In this document: in pieces, positions 11,801 through 21,299 of the stretch
Numbering within the stretch: position 1 is the stretch's first letter
How the letters are laid out: each line of letters opens with the position of its first letter
DNA from: Lenisia limosa
Lineage: Eukaryota > Breviatea
Assembly (NCBI GenBank): GCA_001655205.1
Contig: LPNZ01009329.1
Span: 1 to 47,675, forward strand
Direction of reading: 5' to 3'
Length of the DNA: 47,675 nt
Translations under genes and position numbers: made by a program
Notes under the pieces: model-generated
What the model was told of the DNA's origin: nothing
The model's input: only the letters and a program-made list of their open reading frames with translations
The model's database searches: none

Positions 11801-14800
11801 NNNNNNNNNNNNNNNNNNNNNNNNNNNNNNNNNNNNNNNNNNNNNNNNNNNNNNNNNNNTTTGGTAGAGATAAAATATCCATTGTGAAAGGTGCATACCA
11901 CAGTGAGGGGTTGGAGATGTAAGAATCCTGGCTTGTCCTCTCTCTCAGCCAATTCTTCAAGGTGTGTGGTTGACGATGTTGAGAGCTGGAGGTTCAATTT
12001 ACAGAAAACGAGAGCAATCAGTATCAAACTTAAATAATATTGGATGACATACTAACTCCTTTCCAGCAGAAACAAAAAACAAAGACATTCACTCAGAGAT
12101 AACCCCCCCCCACCACAATACGGACGTTCTGTGGTAAAATGCTTGGGATCCAATCCAGGTTTTCACAATCAAGGAGATTGACACCATCGAGTATCAAAAT
12201 CACAAGATCACCTAGATCGTTATGCTAAATTCAAGAAAATTCAAACTAGTCGTGAGATGTATCAGGGTGTATTTAAGACTTATTGGTATTTCTTTAGGGT
12301 AATACGATGAAGCATAGGTGAAGCCCCATGTCTGATATCTTCAAAATTCAATAAAATTAGTTACCAAAATAATCTCACATAACACAAAAAAAGACGTGTC
12401 AATATTCACAGAACGGAAACAAACCCTAACCTGAGGAACAGCGTTTTCCAGCTGATTCAAGAGCAAGGGGGAAGCGGGAAATCAGTCTAGTTCATGAGAC
12501 CCATCATATTGTCTCTTGACTTCAAAACTCAGCAATGTTTGACAGCATATTTTACATCATAATACAAATGTAATAATCTTATACTACATCATAGAAGGAA
12601 CGTAGACATCATAGTTGGACCTAAAACATCGCAGGTTGAGATGGTTTCTCCCCATCATTTGCACTATCTGGCCGAAGCTGCCCATCATCACGGGACACAA
12701 ACTTATATATTTGTTACCTACAAAGAGAGTTCGAAGGGGATTTGAGGGGACAGGGGATGGGTGGGGTCGAAGGACGGTTCCACGTCCTCGATTTTGATCT
12801 GAAGAACATTTAAATTGGATAAAAATAGAATCAAAATCATATTGATTGAGCCATGAAATCAATTGTAATACGCTATTGCATGGTTATTATACTGTAGCCA
12901 GTTTCAAATGGTAACCTGTTCAGACCTTCGAAGAAGTCATGAAGGGTGAAGGGGCAGAAAGCAATCGAATGATTCTCCTTAGAGTGGCAGGCAACGAAAC
13001 GGACTCAGTGGAGGCACCGCAAATGTGTGTTATCACTCGGCTGCCATTTCGACCTGAATTGTGATGAGGAAGGGGTTTGGCTGGTTTTAAAACCAAATAA
13101 AAAAACTGACTGCTTGGTGATTATGATGTCTTCTATCATAGTATTGTCTGAAAAAAATTAAACTCTCACCAATATGTTTCCTCTGAAGCTCTTTTGCGAT
13201 AGCTGCCATTATTGTGGACTGAAAGGTGAGGTGAAAAGAAATGAGAAAGGAGCAATGCTTAAAAGGATGGCAGAAGCCTTCTGCATTACCACATTATAAA
13301 TGACAAAAGCGTTGTGTGTCTCCGAAGTGAAGACCCCCCCCCCNNNNNNNNNNNNNNNNNNNNNNNNNNNNNNNNNNNNNNNNNNNNNNNNNNNNNNNNN
13401 NNNNNNNNNNNNNNNNNNNNNNNNNNNNNNNNNNNNNNNNNNNNNNNNNNNNNNNNNNNNNNNNNNNNNNNNNNNNNNNNNNNAACCGCATATTACACAC
13501 TTTTCCAACACTGTTAATCCACATATCACGCACCTTTCCAACACCAGTTAAACCGCATATCACGAGCGGCCGTCGGCTGCCGTGATGCTCTGGAACTACG
13601 ATTGTTACAAAGAAAGCCAAAGCTCTTATCCATGGGGTCTGTTTAGTTGTAATTAGGGCTTCAGGTGTACTGTTGATTCCTGAAAGGTTGGGTGGGCAAA
13701 CGAAACAGATACCGATGAAAGGGNNNNNNNNNNNNNNNNNNNNNNNNNNNNNNNNNNNNNNNNNNNNNNNNNNNNNNNNNNNNNNNNNNNNNNNNNNNNN
13801 NNNNNNNNNNNNNNNNNNNNNNNNNNNCGTAAGCCTGGACTCCGGCAATCAACGATGCCCTTCCCACCACCAAACTGAAACATTAGAATCCTTCAGTGAA
13901 GCAGGAAAACATGAAAGATTCAGACGCCAGGAAAATATCCAATAATATCATCTGTTTTTCTTAACGATAAACCCAGACCTGGTTCTGGCCTTAACATGCG
14001 CCTCATGCATTGCATCTTGGATTTCTTCACGGGACGAGTGGACTTCAGTTGTGGGAAACTCATCAGAAAATGCCTGTGATGGAATTAACGTATCATATTC
14101 ATTTGTAAACTATTTACCAAAAATAATACATCACCATCTGCCCCCTTCTAACCTTGACGAGTACATTTGAAAAAGTTTCCACTCGATCTGCTCCTGGCAA
14201 AATAAGATTGTAATATTTTTTTTTTATACTTTCCAAGGGTGAAGGATTGATATAAAAACCATTTAACCCTTGGTACAACAACCGCTCTCAAAGTCACGTG
14301 TCACCTCAAACCTTCCGGGGTTGGACAGCTGAATAGGTTAGAGTAGTACACTATAAATATTATATCATATATACATATAGTATATATGTACTGTACAATA
14401 ATATTCAAAATGTGCTCTAAAGAATCCAAACAAAAATAAAATCAGACTTGTTCTTGGCATACCTTTCCCCATTGATAATATTGAGAAGCCGTGCTTTATA
14501 CTAGAGAAGTTAAGTGATTTAAAAGTTGATACAAGAACCACCCAGGTCAAGCAAATATAAAAGACACTCAATAATGACCCACTTCGTCTGATGGATTGGG
14601 GTTTGACAGTACCTCGACAAGCCACCTAAAAATAAGCAAAAATAACTGGGTTATATAGAGATATATCATATGCATATTATATGTAAACTAGAGAAATAAA
14701 AAAATACGGTAGTATCTAAAATATAGATGAGAATCAAACAAAGCAGTATCTGGCCGAAGCCGTCATGGGCTGTATAATGTACCCGAGCCCATAATCATAT

Positions 14801-16057
14801 ACTACATGTATGTTGGAAAATTTCTGTAAGTATGGTCTTCTTACTTTGTATTTCCTTTTTTAGCCAAAGATGAAGCCGAAACAAACACAAGTGAAGGCCT
14901 CCGCATCCTAGAACATGAAATATGACTACAATAAAATAGGGACAACTCCCTTCAAGAAAGAAAAGCATTCCGGGGAAACAGCGAAATGGATTTCGAGTGG
15001 ACAACACAGGTGTCAGGATTTTCCCACTCCATTTTACTGAAAAAAACAGACAAAAAAAGCAGTAACCAACAAAAAACAATGGCATTTCTACCCTCAAAAC
15101 ATTGAATTGCGAGGAATTATATCTTGTTCATGACTCTTCGTTTGGCACAAGTATATCCCCCCCAAACTCTTCGTTTGGCACAAGTATCGCGAACGTTTTT
15201 TCTCCTTGAATTAGCCGGCCCTCCTCCAACTCGGAAGTGAGAAAGCAAAAAAACACTCATGACCCCTTTATCTTAGAGCGCAGGTTCAGTGATTATTGAT
15301 AGGTAAGTATACACTATGACGTTAGCATCTAGCTCACCAAGCCAAGGCTTTCCTTGATTAGAGCAGTGAGCTTATTTGCATTCGACCACCTACAAGAATG
15401 AAACAAGACCGGTGACAACTTCATTTGTTTGAAAGAATGTGACTGTTTCTATTGCATGCTGAGTAATTAGCCTACCTGTAGTTCATGAAAACAGCCTGTA
15501 CAGATCTCTTCAACATGTGCTCATTGAGTGAAGGAATAACCTGAAGGGTAAAAAGAGGGGTGAACAATGTCTTCAATAAGCCATACCTCAGCGGCAATCT
15601 TTGAGAGCTGCTCATCACTAAACCACTCCACAAGCCCGGGGGTCAGAAGCACTCGTACAGTGAAGTACTCTCCAGGAAATCTCGAGCGGTCTAACAGTAT
15701 CAAGAAAATCCGAAGTGTGCAGTAAAATAATAACAGTGAACTGCAACTTCAAAAATACTATTCCATATGACTGGCAGCAGAGTACCCTGTCATCATTGCC
15801 CTCATAGCGACTCCCGTAGCAGAAGGCAGATCGTGACAAGTGTGGGCGAAAGGTGAACACCCCGAGAAGTGGCTGTAAACCTGGTTTTGCGTACATTTCT
15901 TTGGAGTGAATAGTGGCGTTGTTTGGTGCGGTGTATACTGGCGATTGGAAGGTGGCGTCTTCTCTGATGGAGGGGATGGCTCTAGGGGACTATAAGGCCA
16001 AATTACCTGTGAACACCAACCTTGGACATTGCCTTTCTTTGAAGTCCCGCATCCCAT
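8822..16057 (-). CDS. NACHT-family P-loop ATPase, NPHP3/TEP1-like, probably N-myristoylated
   Basis: The first exon (16057 down to about 15783) begins MGCGTSKKG, a strong N-myristoylation and palmitoylation-type start, and continues into a Pro-rich linker. The ATPase core follows in order. Walker A is PLVICGLTGVGK ending at 13534, spliced to STIMAAIAKELQRKHI (13170-13219). Next come RVITHICGASTESVSLPATL (12928-13055) and a Walker B strand LVILILDGVNLLD with the following WIPSILPQNVRIVV (12110-12215). A sensor-like block LSTSSTTHLEELAE...LQPLTV (11903-11989) and a helical winged-helix-type tail follow: VNTSSSRVPLYIISACNELI (11.1 kb), PSAFVDVFQQILEGLEATHS (10.7 kb), LLLPTANGMLSFFHTQLEFA (10.35 kb) and RLLEFPLPRRGGHLGV (10.1 kb). 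These blocks and their order are those of NPHP3/TEP1/NWD-type NACHT proteins (family knowledge). NPHP3 itself is myristoylated and acts at the cilium, so a membrane or cilium role is an inference. The last exon is taken as reading to TAG at 8822. Three gaps hide sequence. A frame change near 10125 is unexplained. No TPR or WD40 C-terminus is seen. Confidence 0.78.
9240..9420. repeat. AT-rich palindromic tract in an intron
   Basis: A stretch of ATGTATAT/ATATCATA words with many self-complementary hexamers lies between exons of the NACHT gene. Similar tracts lie in introns at 14340-14400, 30195-30285 and 33225-33310. Confidence 0.6.
13484..13565 (-). repeat. Minisatellite repeating the Walker A coding sequence
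   Basis: On the coding strand, a unit of 33-34 bp starting GTGATATGCGG and ending GTTGGAAAG occurs twice. A third unit starts GTAATATGCGG and runs into the N gap at 13344-13483. The first unit encodes VICGLTGVGK, the P-loop of the NACHT ATPase. The following units lie past the exon end (donor GTGCGT), that is, in the intron. Confidence 0.8.
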
Positions 16058-16642
16058 GAAAGAAGGAAGCCTCGTCCGCTTCCTTGCTTTTTTTCTTCTT
16101 TCTTTTTTTCTTACTGGACTACTTATTACTTACAAATTACTAACCACTTTTACATCTTATTTACCACCTAACATTCTGAATGTGAAATCAGTGTGTGAAA
16201 GATCCAAATCTCAGGTCGCGGGTTGCACTGCACACAGCCGGACCCAGGATCATTCACTCACACCTTATCACAGGAATTATGTGTGTGCGTCTGGTGTGCG
16301 TTGAAAAGAAAGCAAGAGGTACAACAGATCTATTGATGTATTGATATGCTGATGATTTTATGATTGTTGGATGATTGGATGGCTGGCTTTTACCAAACTA
16401 TTACCAACTTGCATACATACTACATGCTTACCGCTTACGCTTACTGTGTACGGTGGGATGATGTCAACTGATAGTAATTGGACACGACAACACGACCTTG
16501 ATTTCAACAATCTCTTTGACTAAACAGAAAACCTGCCAATCGAGAAGCGAGCAGCGGAAATAGAAAGCTAGACAATTCAATTCATACGGTCAATTCGGAC
16601 AAAACAAAAAATGAAACAAGTGTCAAAATGGAACAAAACGGA
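16058..16642. other. Intergenic region between two minus-strand genes
   Basis: This 585-bp region lies upstream of the NACHT gene start and downstream of the next gene's stop. It contains a T-rich tract (16085-16120) and a loose GATTGTTGGATGATTGGATG repeat near 16370. An open plus-strand frame of 91 codons looks like chance. The promoter of the NACHT gene should be here, but I see no defined motif. Confidence 0.5.
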
Positions 16643-19600
16643 TTAGACAAGCGTGGATTGCTGTTGGAAAGGGTCGGAGTCTGAGAGGAACATGTTGGTT
16701 GTTGGATCAAAAACTGGCGCACTACAGGGGTTAAACTTCAAAAAAAAGAAGAGATGTTGATGAAGGTTTATTTATAATACTCGCAGATAATCGTCTAGAG
16801 ATAAAAAGCTGGAGTTCATGAATTTTGCTGACCTTTCAACTATTGCTACTGTTTTAGTTTATTTCTAATTTAGGTGGTATCAGAAGATTGGGTTGACAAA
16901 AACTCGCTAGGTCTGGATTTGGATCCAGTTTTTGTGCATAACTTCAGGGATTTACGGAGCGCCTTGGACGTTCAAATGTTGGATAAATTGAAAGATGAGA
17001 TCATCAAGAGGTTAACCCCCACTCACCCCTTGGCTAGGTTGGGGTCACTATCAAAGTGGCCAAAGTCCGGTGGCGTGGCAAACGCCATGTTCTCGGGACT
17101 TGGGAACATCGGCTCGGTCGCGTTAGTGGGGAGGAAGCCAGACGGCATATCGTATCTAAGGCACGTGAATTTCCGCAAATATAATTTTCAGCAGGGTGTT
17201 TATATATCACTAATAAGGGAAATGGCTTTGTAAAAAAGCCCCCAAACGGGTCGCTTGTATGAATGGNNNNNNNNNNNNNNNNNNNNNNNNNNNNNNNNNN
17301 NNNNNNNNNNNNNNNNNNNNNNNNNNNNNNNNNNNNNNNNNNNNCGCATCTGCAGCTGGGGGAAGGGGGGGAGTAAAATTGGAAAATTTATATAAAAAAA
17401 AACCCAAAACTGGAAAACAAAGCATACAGAGGTGAGGGTGCACGTCTTGTCACAATGGTGATCAAAGTGGCCCAAATTGCATTATTATTACGAAAAAGGC
17501 ACATAATTTCCAAAGAAGTCAATCTTGCCCAAAATGCTTCATACCTGCAGTGAGGTCGAGGTTGAATGGCTCGTACTGAACAGGATCTTCCATGCCCATT
17601 GGCGGTAGTTCAAAGTTTTGCGTGCCCAGCAGCATCGGGTCAGCTTTCATCGGAAGATGTCCCGTCATCTCAGCCATCTGAATTGGCTCCATGCCGATAT
17701 CGGGGTAGGCTTCGTGTGGCGGTGAGAGAATGGATTGGTCCGTTTCGGGTGAGTAAGTACCTAGGGGTGAGATCAAGTAATTGGCCAAATAATCCAAACA
17801 TGACGGATAAACTGAAGCACAAATAGTTGCCCTCATACTGTAGTCATATGGAAGAACCTCCTCAATTACGTCACTCTTATCCGTTGCAGGAGAGAGTGGT
17901 GCGGCAAACGTGGGGGGATGCACTGACGGTGACATTCCTTTCCTGTTGGGTCATACTTTGTTTCTAGGCCGAAATATGCAGAAAGGAACAATAAAATAAT
18001 TATGGCCATCAGGCACAGCGTGAGATTGGCATACTGGGGTTTCGGGGAGTCGGAGTTGCGAGATGAAGGATTTCGCCTCTTTCTCGTCGGTCGACGGGCT
18101 AAGAAATAACAGGAGGGGGGCTTATACAGGTTCTTCGTATCCTCTTTTCAAAACTTAATCCTAGGGCTTCACTTCGGTTCAAAAAAAGACTGAATTTTTA
18201 ATTTACCCTCATCGAGATTTTACCGATCTTTTTCGAAGCGCTACTTAATCCCCATACTGCTTTTGATTGAGGGTGTCGACTCGGTGCCACTCAAAAGACC
18301 CACGCTCTGAGAGAGGTGAGCAAACGGAAGCATAAAAGTAGCAAAAGGATGAATGATCAATTGATGAAAATAAATAATTGAAAGCAAACCTGGGCACCAG
18401 CCATCTTAGCCGCCTGCTTTTGGAGCTCGAATTGTTGCTGCTTCAAATGAAGCTGTGCGGATTAGTGTGGCATTATGTGGGCATATATATATATGTATCA
18501 TATAACCTTCAGGTATGGCTTTAACAACAATGCAACGATTCAGATCATCGGAAATAGGACTTACTTGAAGGAGTTGTTGATGGACGAGCGGATGTGAGGG
18601 GTTGAGTGGGGGGATCATGGTCAAATCAATTCCCTGAATTGGTGAACAATAGACCCACAAAGTAGAATATAACACAGCGGACATGTCAGAGTAGTCCCGT
18701 AGATTGTATTACATAGTCTCAAATGAAAAAAAATCACTTCGACCGCCTTGCCAACCTCATCCACCTTGGTGCCGGGGTCTGTTGGCACCCCACTTTGCGC
18801 GTCTGTGCTCTGGGCTGACGATGATAGCAGACTTGACGGCGAATTCTCTCGAAGCCCGTTGTTAACCTATACGTGTCATCAATGCTTCGAAAATGCTGTT
18901 AATCATTTCATTCGAAACATCGTTTTCTCTCAGAAAGCTTCAAATATAGCCAGGGTAGTTACTGGTTATTTTAATAATCCATAGCCGTTCAGCCCATCAC
19001 GCGTGGATTTTAAGGACATAAATGGATGAATAAGCTTCACTTCCTTCTTGTGACTCTTTAGTATTGATACAAACCACGCACCGCAGCAAGGTACAGCTGC
19101 GGACTGTCTGGATGCATTTGTCCGAGGAATACGGTGGGGGATGAAAGAAACTCTTGGATGACCGGGGGCGACAAGGCGGCTTGCTGGGGGCTGTATCCTG
19201 GGGAGGGAGGGATAAGAATGGGAAAATTTATGAAGACAAAGCAGCAACAGTCATGACTATAAATATCGACAGTTTAACTCATTTTCGCATTTCAGTATAT
19301 TATGATGACATAATATGTGGTGGATAGGATAAGTCTTGCCCGATTTGCAATGTGATTTCCCAAGGAAAATCGGTCAAGACTTATCCCGGTCACTGTATGT
19401 ACTATGAGTATAAGGAGAAGCAAACTTGTGGAAGATGCGGCGGCGATATCGAAAGCAGCTGCGTCAGCTGCAGATAAGTAGGCTGAGGGCGCAACCGGAG
19501 CTTGCTGCTGGTAATCCTCCTAGGGGTGGTGGTGATAAATTTATTACAAAAAGAAAGAGTACTATAAGTTGAATAGTGATACCAGTGCGACTATTACTTT

Positions 19601-20800
19601 CTTATGCGGTGGGTAGGGCTTCACTTCGGTTCGAAAAAATACCGGTAAAATATCGATAGTTTTCGAAGATTTATCGAGAAATTCAATCTTTTTTTGGGAC
19701 TGCAAGGAAGCCCTAACTATTGCTTTCTTATGTGGTGTGGGCTAACCTGAGTAGTGAAGTCCTCGTCCATGGTGAGGGCAACTTGGTAGGGGTTGACAAC
19801 TTCAGCATCAATCATCTGCAGATGTGGTCAGAAAGTGGTACAGCAAGCAACCAGTTTTGTGTGTTTTTGTACCACGTTCAATATCATGTGGTGTCAGCAG
19901 CAATTTCCTGATGCATGGATGGAAGATGAAAGCCAATCAACCTACCTGGTTTGTGATATGGTGACTTTGGTCGAACTCCTTTCGCTGCCTCTGTCGCGGG
20001 TGCTGAACCGTGAGGACGGAGGATGGTACTATTAGTTGTAGTATACTATATCATATGATCTATGTTACCCACTTTGAACAATGTCCCCCTACCAGTTCTT
20101 CTGTAAGCGTGGAATCCACGGTTGTGAAGTAGTCCAAGGGCTGACCAAACTCAATGGTTTGACCCACGCTGTGGTTGGAGGCAATTGTGTGCGATCTGAA
20201 GGTGTGAAACAAAGTAGTTCAGATGAAATTAGAGGTTTGTTCAACTTTTGGTTGTTTTTTGACATTAATCACCCCTTGTTTGCCTTTGTAGCAACAATGC
20301 TCAAAATTAAATGTCTCTTAGACACTTTTAAATGTTACTAGACGGGGTTTGGTGCTGTTTTTGGGAAATTTAGACCTTATCCAAAATCAAGAGGTTCAAT
20401 ATTTAAATCTGTTTGAATCATTGTTGAATCACTGAATTTCATTCATTTACAGAAAACAGTAGAAGGTTTGAAGGTTTGAAGATTTGAGAATTTTAAAAAG
20501 TAACCTCGGCTTAGACTTTTTGAGGAAGAAACGTTGGCAACGGGTGTTTGCCAACGGTTGACCATGAAAGCTCATTGTTGCCAACGGGTTCCGCCAGAAA
20601 CCAAGCGTTGACAACGGTCAAAATGTTGGCAACAACCGTTGGTAACGGCGTTGGCAACAACCGTTGGTAACGGCGTTGGCAACAGGTAAAAGGAATCGGG
20701 CAGTCGAATTTTAAAATATGTAAATGAGGCAACATTTGCACATTTACAAAGCCTTGAGAGCCGATAGTTATCCCGCATACCCAGAGCTGCGCTGGGACAT
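16643..20800 (-). CDS. Disordered Gln/Pro/Ser-rich protein with basic patch, possible transcription regulator
   Basis: The ATG at 20800 begins MSQRSSG, whose exon ends in phase 2 and joins SHTIASNHSVGQTIEFGQPL (20095-20200). Further exons chain in frame: RQRKEFDQSHHITNQ (19.95 kb), MIDAEVVNPYQVALTMDEDF (19.78 kb), APVAPSAYLSAADAAAFDIA (19.47 kb), QQAALSPPVIQEFLSSPTVF (19.15 kb), LMIPP-like GIDLTMIPPLNPSHPLVHQQ (18.6 kb), a helix LHLKQQQFELQKQAAKMAGA (18.42 kb) and a basic segment RRPTRKRRNPSSRNSDSPK (18.05 kb) that looks like a nuclear localisation or DNA-contacting patch. Then come Pro/Met-rich acidic stretches (17.5-17.9 kb; 17.0-17.17 kb), and it ends SDPFQQQSTLV then TAA at 16643-16645. 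No folded domain is recognised. Composition suggests a nuclear co-regulator; this is inference. A gap at 17267-17344 falls in it. Confidence 0.62.
18163..18240. mobile_element. Foldback (MITE-like) element, copy 2
   Basis: AGGGCTTCACTTCGGTTC followed by AAAAAAAGACTGAATTT matches the left end of the family. The right end TCTTTTTCGAAGCG is shorter and diverged. It is intronic, between the exons at about 18.05 and 18.27 kb of the disordered-protein gene. Confidence 0.7.
19327..19386. repeat. Foldback element, second family, copy A
   Basis: GGATAAGTCTTGCCCGATTT (19327-19346) and AAATCGGTCAAGACTTATCC (19367-19386) are inverted 20-mers with one mismatch around a 20-nt loop. It is intronic. The related copy is at 27471-27522. 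Confidence 0.8.
19590..19740. mobile_element. Foldback (MITE-like) element, copy 3, with long direct flanks
   Basis: The element spans 19615-19714, with ends AGGGCTTCACTTCGGTTCGA and GGGACTGCAAGGAAGCCCT as inverted arms. It is flanked by two near-identical direct repeats, ACTATTACTTTCTTATGCGG (from 19590) and ACTATTGCTTTCTTATGTGG (from 19716). The right flank lies just inside the donor of the exon encoding MDEDFTTQ. Confidence 0.8.
20520..20700. repeat. GTTGGCAAC minisatellite in intron 1
   Basis: The 24-25-bp unit GTTGGCAACAACCGTTGGTA-ACGGC is repeated in tandem at about 20640-20690. Single GTTGGCAAC / GTTGCCAAC words lie upstream in both orientations, so many pairs can form hairpins. It lies in the first intron of the minus-strand gene starting at 20800. 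Confidence 0.8.
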
Positions 20801-20969
20801 TTCAGATGCTTTTGACACATGGACCTTCATTGAGCCGTGTGTGCCGACCGAAACGGTGCCTTCTTGTTGCTAGGGGGGGGGGGGTAAAATTGGAAATNNN
20901 NNNNNNNNNNNNNNNNNNNNNNNNNNNNNNNNNNNNNNNNNNNNNNNNNNNNNNNNNNNNNNNTGACAA

Positions 20970-21235
20970 TACACAAGGGTTGACAACAACAAAACAAACA
21001 AAGCCAAGCAAGTCGATTCTGCAGCACCACATCCCCAAAAAAAAAGAAAGTTAATGAAACAAAAAAGCCCAAAATAAACTGTACTGGCTAGAAACAAACA
21101 AGGGTGGTAAACAACAAAACAAACAAAGTCCAGTCTAGTCGCTTCTGAAGCATCGCAACCAAACAAGTAAAATCGACCCTGCTGGCTAAACACGAGGGTT
21201 GAAAACAAAATAATCAATGCCCAGGCCGAGAGGGC
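20970..21235. repeat. Diverged tandem repeat, about 125-bp and 95-bp periods
   Basis: Three segments begin AAGGGTTGACAACAACAAAA (20975), AAGGGTGGTAAACAACAAAA (21100) and GAGGGTTGAAAACAAAATAA (21194). Each contains an AAACAAACAAAG-like or related A/C-rich block and the first two a CAAGTCGATTCTG / TAGTCGCTTCTG block. The minus strand gives a long hydrophobic frame here, which is a by-product of the A-rich plus strand. Confidence 0.65.
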
Positions 21236-21299
21236 AAATGGAGCTGATATGGAGAGGAGAGATAAGAGAGATAACCCTCCAGGGAAGCGTTTTCGACTC

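Noticed and set aside
16874-17233. Plus-strand open frame of 119 codons
   Set aside because: The minus strand of the same stretch encodes the Pro/Met-rich exon SGFLPTNATEPMFPSPENMA in phase with its neighbours; the plus frame is a shadow.
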